Assembly (NCBI RefSeq): GCF_022179345.1
Contig: NZ_BPQR01000009.1
Span: 1 to 42,976, forward strand
DNA length: 42,976 bases
DNA from: Methylobacterium jeotgali
GTDB lineage: Bacteria; Pseudomonadota; Alphaproteobacteria; Rhizobiales; Beijerinckiaceae
Direction: 5' to 3'
In this document: positions 23,354 to 31,969 of the stretch, piece after piece
Numbering within the stretch: position 1 is the stretch's first letter
How the letters are laid out: every line of letters begins with the position of its first letter
Position numbers and translations under genes: made by a program
Notes under the pieces: model-generated
The model's input: only the letters and a program-made list of their open reading frames with translations
Database searches by the model: none
Told to the model about the DNA's origin: nothing

Positions 23354-25122
23354 CCGGCACGCTCACCCTCTTGCACATTGCGGGCGCCGTCGCGCTGCTC
23401 CTGTGGGGCACGCACATGGTCACGACCGGCCTCGCCCGCGGCTTCGGGCCGGAGCTGCGCGACCTGATCGGGCGCGGGCTCAAGGGCCGAGCACGCGCCT
23501 GTTTCGCGGGTCTGCTCGTCACGGCGGTGCTCCAGAGCAGCACCGCCACCGCGCTCATGGCGACCGCCTTCGCCGCGAGCGGCACCCTCGACCTCTCGGC
23601 CGGCCTCGCCCTCATGCTCGGCGCCAACGTCGGTACGGCGTTGATCGTGCAGGTGCTGTCCTTCGACGTGGCCGCGGCCGCCCCCATCCTGATCCTGTTC
23701 GGGTTCCTGTTGTTCCGCGCGCGCGCGGATCGGTCCAAACCGCGCAATCTCGGCCGGGCACTGATCGGCCTCGGCTTGATGCTGACGGCGCTCGCGTTGC
23801 TCGGACAGTGCCTCACCGCCGTCGAGGCCACGCCGATCCTACGCAGCCTCGTGGGGGCGCTTGCGGCCGAGCCGGTCCTGGCCGTCCTGGCGGCGGCGAT
23901 GCTCGCCTGGGCGGCTCATTCCAGCGTGGCGGCGATCCTGTTCATCGTCTCGCTCGGGGGTGCAGGCGTGATCACCCTTGAGGGTGCCCTCGCCCTCGTG
24001 CTCGGCGCCAACCTCGGCGCGGCACTGCCGCCCTATCTTGAAGCAGCCGGTGCGCCGGCAGCGCGCCGGCTTCCCCTGGGCAACCTGCTCGTGCGAGCGG
24101 CCGGCTGCGCCGCCGCGCTGCCGCTCCTCGACCCGATCACCGCAGGTCTCGCCGAGTTCGGCGTCGCTGACCCCGCGCGCGGAGCCATGGCGTTCCACCT
24201 CGCGCTCAACCTCGCGCTCGCCATCCTCGTCCTACCCTGGACGGCCGCGCTTGGCCGCCTCACCACGCGTCTCTTGCCCGCGCCGATCATGCCTGAGAGC
24301 GCACGGCAAGACGCGCCGATCGCGGAACTCCCGCACCACCTCGACCTCACCGCCCTGGCGACCCCGAGCCTGGCCCTCGCCAACGCCGCCCTTGAAGCCC
24401 TGCACATGGCGGATCTGGCCGGCGCAGCCCTGCGCGATGCCCTTCAGGCGTTCCGCACCGGAGATCGGACCTTGGCCGGTGCAGCCGGGCGGCGGGACGC
24501 GGCCATCGACCGGATCGGGCTCGCGATCCGGCGTTACCTGGCCGACCTCGGCGGCGAGGAGGTCGGCACCGTCTCGGCGGATGCGCAGGCGCGAGCCCAG
24601 GAGATCCTGACCTTCGTGCTCAACCTCGAGCACGTCGGTGACATCATAGCCCATAACCTGGTCGCGTTCGCCAGCCGGCGGCTGAAACGGACCGGCGAGC
24701 CGTTCTCCGTCGAGGAACTCGCCGACATCGAACGGCTCCACGCCGAGGCGCTCACCAGCCTGCAGCTCGCGCTCGCTGCGTTCCTACGCGACGACCTCGA
24801 CGCCGCGCGGTCGGTGGCCCGGCGCAAGGGTCTCCTGCGCGCGCTGGAGCGCGCGGCCATCGACCGGCACGTCGCGCGCCTGCGCGATGCGCCGCACGAC
24901 GCCGATCCGGCCGCGATGGCGGAGGCGAATGCGCTGTTCCTGCGGACGCTGCGCGATCTGCGCCGGGTGCACTCGCACGTCGCCGCGCTGTGCGCGCCCC
25001 TGCTCGAACGGCGGCACGAGGCGGTGCTCGGCGGCGAGGACGAGACCATCTCGGCCGGCGGTCCGGGCGGCGACGGCGAGGATCCGGTTCAGGAGGCGTC
25101 GAGCCTCCGGCCGGCAGCTTGA
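23335..25122 (+). CDS. Na+/phosphate cotransporter with PhoU-like C-terminal domain
   Basis: 595 residues (start at 23335, or 23350 at the second Met). The membrane part carries the two inverted PNaS repeats with their QSST-type motifs: LQSSTATALMATAFAASGTL and later HSSVAAILFIVSLGGAGVIT, each followed by a LGAN(V/L)G segment. From about residue 350 a helical PhoU-like domain follows (EILTFVLNLEHVGDIIAHNL). The protein imports phosphate with Na+. It is part of the cluster with the NRAMP-type gene. Confidence 0.9.
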   Translation: MRTGAMTGTLTLLHIAGAVALLLWGTHMVTTGLARGFGPELRDLIGRGLKGRARACFAGLLVTAVLQSSTATALMATAFAASGTLDLSAGLALMLGANVGTALIVQVLSFDVAAAAPILILFGFLLFRARADRSKPRNLGRALIGLGLMLTALALLGQCLTAVEATPILRSLVGALAAEPVLAVLAAAMLAWAAHSSVAAILFIVSLGGAGVITLEGALALVLGANLGAALPPYLEAAGAPAARRLPLGNLLVRAAGCAAALPLLDPITAGLAEFGVADPARGAMAFHLALNLALAILVLPWTAALGRLTTRLLPAPIMPESARQDAPIAELPHHLDLTALATPSLALANAALEALHMADLAGAALRDALQAFRTGDRTLAGAAGRRDAAIDRIGLAIRRYLADLGGEEVGTVSADAQARAQEILTFVLNLEHVGDIIAHNLVAFASRRLKRTGEPFSVEELADIERLHAEALTSLQLALAAFLRDDLDAARSVARRKGLLRALERAAIDRHVARLRDAPHDADPAAMAEANALFLRTLRDLRRVHSHVAALCAPLLERRHEAVLGGEDETISAGGPGGDGEDPVQEASSLRPAA

Positions 25123-25135
25123 GCGGGAGACGACC

Positions 25136-25585
25136 ATGCGGCTTGTCATTGGGGGCAGCGGTCATCTGGAATACCGGGATCTCGTGAGCTTCGAGTTGGC
25201 GAAGCTGCACCGCCGCTGCCGAGTCATGGTCCTGATCCACGGCGGTCTGGGCGGCGTCTGCGCGGCGGCCGAGGACTGGGCGCGGCGGGCCGGTGTGCAC
25301 GTGGTGCGCTACCCGCCGAACTGGGTTCGCTACGGTAAGACGGCGGAGGCGGTGCGCAACCGATTCATGCTGAAGGACGCCCGACCCGATCTAGTGGCGG
25401 CCTTCCCCGGCGGCCCGCACACGCTGGATCTCGTGCGATGCGCCCTTCGGGCACGGCTCGCCGTCTACGAGGTGCCCGAGCGCGACGTGCCGGCCCAGAC
25501 GATCCTCGACCGTGCGGACGGGCCGCCGGGTCGAGATCGCTCGAACGGGCTTCGAAGCCAGCGCGCTATCGTGCTGCACATCTGA
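25136..25585 (+). CDS. SLOG-superfamily (DUF2493) nucleotide-binding-like protein
   Basis: 149 residues. The start RLVIGGSGHLEYRDLVSFEL, the glycine loop VLIHGGLGGVCAAAEDWARR, then YPPNWVRYGKTAEAVRNRFM and PDLVAAFPGGPHTLDLV follow the DUF2493 pattern step by step. SLOG proteins bind nucleotides or nucleotide-derived ligands; many sit in stress or conflict loci. The last 35 residues are unlike the family and Arg-rich. It is 13 bases after the phosphate transporter gene, with GGGA before the ATG. Confidence 0.75.
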   Translation: MRLVIGGSGHLEYRDLVSFELAKLHRRCRVMVLIHGGLGGVCAAAEDWARRAGVHVVRYPPNWVRYGKTAEAVRNRFMLKDARPDLVAAFPGGPHTLDLVRCALRARLAVYEVPERDVPAQTILDRADGPPGRDRSNGLRSQRAIVLHI

Positions 25586-25611
25586 ACATCGACCGACACA
25601 GGGAGATCATC

Positions 25612-26016
25612 GTGGTTCGGCATCCCAACCTCGCGAGGCTGCTCTCAGGCCTCGGTCGATCGGCGTTCGGGCTGACGATGCGGGCCTACCGCGCCGGCCT
25701 GATCGGGCGGCGCGGCGCCCTGATCGGGACGCAGGTCGCGCATCAGCTGAGCCGAATGGGCTTGCAGGTCGCGCTCGACCACCGGCCGCTCGCGCGGCCA
25801 CCCCGCGCAGGGCCGGGGACGGAGCGAGGCTCGACCGCGGGGCCAGCCGAGCTTCCGGTGCTGGTGCATATCCTCGAACACGCACTGCACGTCCTCTCGA
25901 TCCTGCCGCGGATCATGCGCTCACGCCGTTTCGGGACGGCTCTGCTGATCCGCCTCGCCGTTGCCGGTCTGGGCGACGTGGGTTTTGCCATGCTCCGTCA
26001 TGAACATATCGCGTGA
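25612..26016 (+). CDS. Hypothetical basic protein (134 aa)
   Basis: The GTG at 25612 has GGGAG six to seven bases upstream. The protein has an amphipathic N-terminal helix region, a Pro/Gly/Arg linker and a more hydrophobic C-terminus (LVHILEHALHVLSILPRIMR, RFGTALLIRLAVAGLGDVGF). It may be membrane-associated. No family recognised. It ends the cluster that starts at 20424. Confidence 0.55.
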   Translation: MVRHPNLARLLSGLGRSAFGLTMRAYRAGLIGRRGALIGTQVAHQLSRMGLQVALDHRPLARPPRAGPGTERGSTAGPAELPVLVHILEHALHVLSILPRIMRSRRFGTALLIRLAVAGLGDVGFAMLRHEHIA

Positions 26017-26114
26017 TCCAAGCTCCCGAATGGATCCGAGATCTCATCAAACATTCGTTTTATCGTAGATGCACAAAAAGATGAAATTCATACAGTAAAA
26101 ATTGAGGCTATGCC

Positions 26115-28250
26115 ATGAGATATCTGCAAATTCAGATCTTATCGCCGATCGAGAAGCTTTTATCGCTTCTGGGTGGCGCCGTCGCGATCCTATGCTTGGA
26201 CCAAGCGCGGGCCGCCGAATGGAGAGGTTCATCGTCGGATCGCCCGACCGTCGCAGACTGGTCCGGCGGGTATCTGGGCGTCGAGGGCAGCGCCGGAGAC
26301 GCCTACGGCAGCTTCAACTTCGACGCGGGCTCGGTCGAGCGTCGCTCCGTGCCGGCGTTTCGAAGCGGGGATAGCACTGGCCGCAGCGATCAGGGACGCA
26401 ATGCCACGACGGTGCTGGGCGGTGTCGTCAGCGGCTACAACTGGCAGACCGGTCCGTACGTCTACGGCCTGGAGGCGGACCTCTACGGCGCAAACCTGAA
26501 GCGGCCCGTGTCGTCGACCGTGCCGGGGTTCGGCTTCGAGAACGGCGACGCCTCCTTCAGTCTCATCCGCGCTCAGGCAGATCTGTTCGGCGCTGCCCGC
26601 GCCCGTATCGGCTACGCGTTCGAACGCAACCTCGTCTACGCCACCTTCGGCCTCGCGGGCGCCGAGACACGCTTCCGCTCCACGTTTCCCGACCTGGATA
26701 CCGGCTTCGCCGGGATCGCAAGGCGTGACCACTCCTATCTCGGCTTCACACTCGGGGCCGGCGTGCAGTTCGCAATCGCTGAGAACCTCGCCCTGGGCAT
26801 CGACTATCGCTATGCCGATTACGGCAGGAGCGCTCGCTTCGGTCTCGGCAGCGTTGCGGGTCCGGACGGCGGGGCGTTCTCGACCCAGGCCTCGTTCACC
26901 TCAAACCAAGTGATGGCGCGGCTCCTCTGGGTTCCCGGAGGACTGCGCCTGCCCCCCGAACCCGACGAGCTCGCCCCCCACGATCCGGACAACGGCGACA
27001 CCGGCCGCTTCTCGCTGCACGGCCAGACGACGTTCATCGACCAGGGGGTGACGGGCTTCCATTCGCCTTACCGCGGCGACAACAGCCTCGTGCCGCATCA
27101 GGCGCGCGGCACGCTCACCGCCACCGCCTTCCTCGGGTTCAAGCTGACCGACAACACCGAGCTGTATTACAATCCTGAGTTCGACCAAGGCTTCGGTCTG
27201 AGCCGCACGCTCGGCGTGGCCGGCTTTCCCAACGGCGAGGCGCAGAAGGCCGGCTCGTCCTCTCCGAAGCTGCGCTCGCAGCGCTACTTCGTGCGTCAGA
27301 CCTTCGGGCTCGGCGGCGAGACCGAGACCGTGCCGGACGGGCCGAACCAAGTCGCGATCACACGGGATATCGAGCGGATCACCGTCGCGGCGGGCAAATT
27401 CGCGCTGGGCGACTTCTTCGACGGCAACATTTATGCCCACGATCCGCGCGTCGACTTCATGAACTGGTCGCTCTGGGAGTCGGCGGCCTACGATTTCCCG
27501 GCCAACCTGCCCGGCTACACCCAGGGCATCGTGGTCGAGTACAACCGTCGCGAGTTCGCGCTGCGCGCAGCCTATACCCAGGTCCCCAAGCTCCCGAGTA
27601 CGGATCCGCTCGATCCGCGCTTCCCGCGCCGGGGCGGGGCCGTGGTCGAGTTCGAGGAACGCCACGTGCTCCCGATCCTCGACCAGCCGGGAAGGCTGAG
27701 GATCGGCGCGTTCTCGCACGAGGGACGTACCGCCAACTACCGGCAGGTGGTCGCGCTCGCGGACTCGATCGACATCCCCGACGTCAACACGGCCGTGAAC
27801 CTCAGCCGGAGAACCCGCAACAAACGGGGCGCCTACATCAATCTCGAACAGGCGCTCACGCCGGAGATCGGCCTGTTCGCCCGGGTCAGCGCCGCCGATG
27901 GCCGCAATGAGAACCTCTCCTTCACCGATGTCGATCGGAGCGCCTCCGGTGGGTTCTCGTTCAAGGGCTCCCTGTGGGAGCGACCGAGCGACACGATTGG
28001 CATCGGCGCGATGATCAACGGCCTGTCGCGCGCGCATCGGGACTACTTTGCCGCAGGCGGCCTCGGCCTCGTGATCGGTGACGGGCAGTTGCGTTACGGG
28101 CCAGAGCGCGGCATCGAGACCTACTATGCGCTGGGTTTGACAAACACGGTGACAGTGTCGTTCGACTATCAGTTCATCGACAATCCTGGTTACAATAAGG
28201 ATCGCGGCCCAGCCAATTTTTTCAGTAGTCGTCTACACATCGATTTTTAG
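26115..28250 (+). CDS. Outer-membrane protein: small beta-barrel domain fused to OprB-type carbohydrate porin
   Basis: 711 residues, ATG at 26115 with GAGG seven bases upstream. A signal peptide ends near ARAAEW. Residues about 48-275 form an Omp25/OmpA-like barrel (WSGGYLGVEGSAGDAYGSFN, then YRYADYGRSA and QVMARLLWVPGG). After a Pro-rich linker (LPPEPDELAPHDPDNGD) residues about 295-711 match the OprB carbohydrate-selective porin family (FSLHGQTTFIDQGV, NTELYYNPEFDQGFGLSRTL, RGIETYYALGL) and end with Phe. Each half alone resembles a separate outer-membrane protein. It probably admits sugars or small solutes. Confidence 0.85.
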   Translation: MRYLQIQILSPIEKLLSLLGGAVAILCLDQARAAEWRGSSSDRPTVADWSGGYLGVEGSAGDAYGSFNFDAGSVERRSVPAFRSGDSTGRSDQGRNATTVLGGVVSGYNWQTGPYVYGLEADLYGANLKRPVSSTVPGFGFENGDASFSLIRAQADLFGAARARIGYAFERNLVYATFGLAGAETRFRSTFPDLDTGFAGIARRDHSYLGFTLGAGVQFAIAENLALGIDYRYADYGRSARFGLGSVAGPDGGAFSTQASFTSNQVMARLLWVPGGLRLPPEPDELAPHDPDNGDTGRFSLHGQTTFIDQGVTGFHSPYRGDNSLVPHQARGTLTATAFLGFKLTDNTELYYNPEFDQGFGLSRTLGVAGFPNGEAQKAGSSSPKLRSQRYFVRQTFGLGGETETVPDGPNQVAITRDIERITVAAGKFALGDFFDGNIYAHDPRVDFMNWSLWESAAYDFPANLPGYTQGIVVEYNRREFALRAAYTQVPKLPSTDPLDPRFPRRGGAVVEFEERHVLPILDQPGRLRIGAFSHEGRTANYRQVVALADSIDIPDVNTAVNLSRRTRNKRGAYINLEQALTPEIGLFARVSAADGRNENLSFTDVDRSASGGFSFKGSLWERPSDTIGIGAMINGLSRAHRDYFAAGGLGLVIGDGQLRYGPERGIETYYALGLTNTVTVSFDYQFIDNPGYNKDRGPANFFSSRLHIDF

Positions 28251-28360
28251 TTTCTATTTTTGAAATTCACAACCAGTCCAGATGTATATGCCTCACATAC
28301 TCTGAATCATTATTTCTATCATGTATATCTCGATCTAACCGATCCGTGGGATCCGCGCGT

Positions 28361-28945
28361 TCAGGCAGACATCAGCCCGAGGCGTACGCAAGTAATCGCG
28401 GCCTGCGTGCGCGTCGTCACGTTCAGCTTGCGCATCACGCGGTCTACGTGGAAGTTCACCGTCCGCTCGCTGATACCGAGGAGGGCGGCGATGGCGACAG
28501 AGGATTTGCCTTCCACCACCCGGGCGAGGACCTCCCGTTCGCGTTCGGTCAGCGTCGGGCGCTCGGTGTCCCCCACGGCCGGCGCTGTCCGCTGCAGGAC
28601 GTTGTGCAGGACGGCCAGCAGCAGCTCGAAGTCGATGGGCTTGGCGACGAAGTCGTCGCAGCCCAGCTGGCGCGCCTCGATCTGGTTCTCCCGGCCGGCG
28701 AAAGCCGTCAGCAGCACGAACGGGGTCCGCGAGCCGGTCTTGCGCAATGCGCGCAGCAGTTCGAGCCCGCTCAGGCCCGGAAGGTCGATGTCGCAGAGGA
28801 TCGCGTCGTGCGCCTCGCCCAACCGCGCCAAACCTTGCATGCCGGTGATCGCAAGATCGACACGGAAGCCCGCCTCTGCGAGCACCTCGTTGGTGAGTTC
28901 GGCGATGTCGGGATCGTCCTCGATGCACAGGATGCGCCGCGTCAC
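28361..28945 (-). CDS. Two-component response regulator, receiver plus LuxR-type HTH
   Basis: 194 residues from the GTG at 28945, which overlaps the kinase stop by four bases (GTGA). The receiver domain has acidic residues in CIEDDPDI, phospho-acceptor Asp52 in ILCDIDLPG and a Lys in DDFVAKPIDFE. The C-terminal LuxR/FixJ-type helix-turn-helix reads PTLTEREREVLARVVEGKSS and ISERTVNFHVDRVMRKLNV. It should bind DNA as a dimer after phosphorylation by the adjacent kinase. The CTGTCA-N4-TGACAG palindromes are candidate sites. Confidence 0.93.
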   Translation of the reverse strand: MTRRILCIEDDPDIAELTNEVLAEAGFRVDLAITGMQGLARLGEAHDAILCDIDLPGLSGLELLRALRKTGSRTPFVLLTAFAGRENQIEARQLGCDDFVAKPIDFELLLAVLHNVLQRTAPAVGDTERPTLTEREREVLARVVEGKSSVAIAALLGISERTVNFHVDRVMRKLNVTTRTQAAITCVRLGLMSA

Positions 28946-29967
28946 GGCTTCGCTCCGGGCAGATGCAGGTGTACCGTCGTGCCCCGGTCGACCTGGCTCT
29001 CGATGCGAACCTGGCCGCCATGCGCCTCGACGAAATGGCGCACGAGATGCAGGCCGATGCCGAGGCCAGGAACACCGCCGCTGTTGGCGGCGCGATAGTA
29101 AGGCTCGAAGACCCGATCGAGTTCCTCCAGGGCGATCCCGACGCCGTGGTCGGCCACCGTGATCTCGCTTCCGTCGAGTAGGGCCGAGCGGCCGGCGTGG
29201 ATGCTGATCGCGCAAGGCTGCGGCGAGTACTTGATCGCGTTCGAAACGAGGTTCGACACCGCCTGATGGATCAGGACGCGGTCGCCGTGCAGGGTTGGCT
29301 CGGCCACGCACACGGCGATGTGAACATGCGCGGCCTCATATTCGGCCACGAGCGCCTCGAGGAAAGGGACTGCCTCGATCGCCTCGCGGTTCAGCAAGAT
29401 CTCTCCACGGCCGACTTCGGCAGCGAGGCGGACGCGCTCGACCAGACCCTTGAGGCGCGTCGCGGCGTGTCGGATCTTCTCGCTGCGAGCGATGATGTCC
29501 ATCGGCTCGATCGTCTGCGCCAGCTTGCCGAGGCGATAGCCTTGACCGTCGATCGCAGTCAGCGCCGTCGCGATCTCGTGAGTCAGGATCTGCACGAACC
29601 GCCGTCCGGTCTCGGCCACCAGCCGTTCTTCGGTCAGACGTGCGTCGACCAGGGCGTGGTTGCGCCGTCGTTGCTCGACCAGGAAGGCGACGAGCCACTG
29701 CGCGGCGACCGCGATCACGCGGTTGACGACGAAGCTGAGGACGATCCCGCCCTCCGGCGGTCGAATGAACGAGCCGACCAACGAGGCGGCGGTGGCGAGG
29801 GCGGCGAGACGGAACGTGCTGCCGGGACCCATGTAGACGCCGAGGAGGATCGGCAGCGTGTAGGCGAAGCAGATCGAGACGTTGTCGGCGGGCTCGAAGA
29901 GATCAGCCGTGAACACGCCGACCACGAGGAGGAGCGCGAGGGCGAGCCTCGGCTTGAGACTAAGCAT
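28942..29967 (-). CDS. Membrane sensor histidine kinase
   Basis: 341 residues from the ATG at 29967; the frame is open to 30141, but the extra leader looks non-native. About four hydrophobic helices in residues 5-97 form a membrane sensor with no large periplasmic domain. The kinase core follows: H-box ILTHEIATALTAIDG with His130, N-box NLVSNAIKYSP, then VADHGVGI, FEPYYRA and GLGIGLHLV. The gene comes first in an operon with its response regulator and diverges from an RND efflux operon, the likely target. Confidence 0.9.
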   Translation of the reverse strand: MLSLKPRLALALLLVVGVFTADLFEPADNVSICFAYTLPILLGVYMGPGSTFRLAALATAASLVGSFIRPPEGGIVLSFVVNRVIAVAAQWLVAFLVEQRRRNHALVDARLTEERLVAETGRRFVQILTHEIATALTAIDGQGYRLGKLAQTIEPMDIIARSEKIRHAATRLKGLVERVRLAAEVGRGEILLNREAIEAVPFLEALVAEYEAAHVHIAVCVAEPTLHGDRVLIHQAVSNLVSNAIKYSPQPCAISIHAGRSALLDGSEITVADHGVGIALEELDRVFEPYYRAANSGGVPGLGIGLHLVRHFVEAHGGQVRIESQVDRGTTVHLHLPGAKP

Positions 29968-30251
29968 CGGCAACGTGGTAATTTGGAAGAGCGCTCGTCG
30001 CGCCGCGCGACTCGGCTCGATGAGCAGAGGGCGCGCGCGCATGAGACCGACAGGGCTAGCGGCGCGCTTGGGTAACGCTCGGGTTCCCGTATGGTGCGCG
30101 CTCGCCAACGCTTTACCCTCCTTACCGACGTAACCCAACACCGATTGAAAGCTCGGGACGGATCGCCGCTACCAATCTTTCACAGAACCTGAGCTGCGAC
30201 ATTCTCGCCGGAACTTAGGGTAGTAGAGCGAGGATCGCGCCGACCTGCAAC

Positions 30252-30267
30252 CTGTCAAACCTGACAG
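30252..30267. promoter_or_regulatory. CTGTCA-N4-TGACAG palindrome, copy 1
   Basis: CTGTCA AACC TGACAG, perfect 6+6 inverted repeat in the gap between the kinase operon and the efflux operon. Same arms and spacing as copies at 30382 and 39699. Confidence 0.65.
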
Positions 30268-30381
30268 TTAGACGACCCGCGCACGCCGCCCACCGCTTGT
30301 AAAAATCATCATACACTTGCCACGGTCCGATATAAAAACCCTAACACTAGGTTGCTAAGCTCAACTTCCGAGGGTGTGCGC

Positions 30382-30397
30382 CTGTCAGAACTGACAG
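30382..30397. promoter_or_regulatory. CTGTCA-N4-TGACAG palindrome, copy 2
   Basis: CTGTCA GAAC TGACAG, 130 bases from copy 1 and 180 bases before the adaptor start. The intervening sequence is AT-rich and likely carries promoters. Confidence 0.65.
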
Positions 30398-30576
30398 TTG
30401 CCGAAGGAGGAGCAACGCTCTACCGCGAAGCTGCGCCTGTGTGAGCCGGCCGCTCGGGCGTCGGTGCCCGCGACAAGCCAGCGCGATACACGCTGATGCT
30501 TCCTGTTCGCAATGTTTAGTTCTGTATGCATCGAGCTGCAAAAGTATGCGCGGCAGTCGTTTAGAAAGGTCGCGGC

Positions 30577-31917
30577 ATGGATGTGCGTAATCAGCTCCGG
30601 CCTGATCTTCTCGATGCTGAAGCCGGGACACCGCTGAGGCCATTCGGCTCGCCGACGCTGAAGATCGCCGCCGCGTCTATGCTTCTGATCGGCACCGTCG
30701 CGGCGGTTGCCATCTGGCCCGACGCCGCACGCGACGTCGCTGGCAGGACGGCAGCACTCGTCACCGGCCTGTCCGGCCGCCGCGCGGACAGAGCCGATGC
30801 TTCCGAACCGGCGACGACAATCGCGGTCGAGCGCAGCTTTCGGCCGACGCCGATGCAGCTCGCGTCGTTCGGGATCACGAGCGTTCAGGCGACCGAGTTC
30901 CGACCGCAAGGACTGGCCGAAGGGCGCATCGCGCTCAACGATGACGACAACGTGCCGGTCTACTCTCCCTATGCTGGGCGTGTCACCAAGATCACCGCCA
31001 AGGCAGGTGACGACGTGAGGGCGGGCCAGCCCCTGTTCACCGTCGAGGTGACCGACATGGTCCAGGCGCAGAACGATTTCCAGAGCGCGATCAACGCCCT
31101 CAACAAAGCCCAGGAGCAGCTCAAGCTCAACCAGATCATCGCCGCGCGCCAGCAGGTGCTATTCCAGGCCAAAGCCGCCGCGCTCAAGGATTATCAGAGC
31201 GCCGAGAACGACGTCATCTCGGCCCAGAGCGACAAACAGACCGCGGAGGCGGCCCTGGAGGCGGTCAAGAACCGCCTGCGGATCCTGGGCAAGACCGACG
31301 CGGAGATCGCCGCGTTCCAGAAGAACAGCAGCATGAGTCCGGAGACGGTGATCCGAGCGCCGATCGCCGGGACAGTCGTGCAGCGCAAGGTCGGCCTCGG
31401 CCAGTACCTCGGCACCGGCAGCGATCCGGTCTTCACCATCGGCGATCTCGCGACCGTGTGGCTGATCGCCAACGTGCGCGAGAGCGACATCCCCCGCATC
31501 CGGCTCGGTCAGCCGGCCGTGGCGACCGTCAACGGCTTCGGCGACCGCACCTTCCGCGCGCGTGTCACCTACATGGCCGCGAGCCTCGATCCGGCGACGC
31601 GCCGGCTCGCGGTCCGGTGCGAGGTCGAGAACCCCGATCAAGAACTCAAGCCTGAGATGTTCGCGCGGTTCGCGATCATCACCGGCGACGCCGTGAGCGG
31701 CCCGGCGGTCCCAGAGAGCGCGGTCGTTCAGGAGGGGGACCGCGCGCATGTCTGGGTGCTGCGCCCGGACGGCGCGGTCGAGGCCCGCGAGATCAAGCTC
31801 GGGCTGCGTGACGGTGATCTTCTGCAGGTCACCGAGGGCTTGCAGACCGGCGAACGGATCGTCTCGCGCGGCGCCCTCTTCATCGATCGGGCCGCGAGCG
31901 GAGAGAAGGCTTCATGA
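30577..31917 (+). CDS. Efflux RND periplasmic adaptor (CusB/CzcB type)
   Basis: 446 residues with AAAGG upstream. An N-terminal membrane anchor (TLKIAAASMLLIGTVAAVAI) is followed by a lipoyl-type half-motif (VYSPYAGRVTKITAKAGDDV), a long helical hairpin (residues about 155-245), the returning half (VIRAPIAGTVVQRKVGLGQY) and beta-barrel/proximal domains (LATVWLIANVRESDIPRIRL). No Cys/Met-rich N-terminal metal motif is evident. It links the pump and outer-membrane factor encoded just downstream. Confidence 0.93.
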   Translation: MDVRNQLRPDLLDAEAGTPLRPFGSPTLKIAAASMLLIGTVAAVAIWPDAARDVAGRTAALVTGLSGRRADRADASEPATTIAVERSFRPTPMQLASFGITSVQATEFRPQGLAEGRIALNDDDNVPVYSPYAGRVTKITAKAGDDVRAGQPLFTVEVTDMVQAQNDFQSAINALNKAQEQLKLNQIIAARQQVLFQAKAAALKDYQSAENDVISAQSDKQTAEAALEAVKNRLRILGKTDAEIAAFQKNSSMSPETVIRAPIAGTVVQRKVGLGQYLGTGSDPVFTIGDLATVWLIANVRESDIPRIRLGQPAVATVNGFGDRTFRARVTYMAASLDPATRRLAVRCEVENPDQELKPEMFARFAIITGDAVSGPAVPESAVVQEGDRAHVWVLRPDGAVEAREIKLGLRDGDLLQVTEGLQTGERIVSRGALFIDRAASGEKAS

Positions 31918-31969
31918 TCACCGATCGACGAGCTTCGGCTTGCACCGCAACCGACCGCGGGAAGTTGTC

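Larger units (their letters stand above)
29968..30576. other. Divergent regulatory region, kinase operon versus efflux operon
   Basis: Apart from the two palindromes this stretch is promoter-like: AT-rich around 30298-30350. No short gene with a convincing start was seen. Confidence 0.4.

Noticed and set aside
21772..23415. Antisense frame of 547 codons opposite the NRAMP-like gene
   Set aside because: Same shadow composition; the plus strand encodes a clear transporter.
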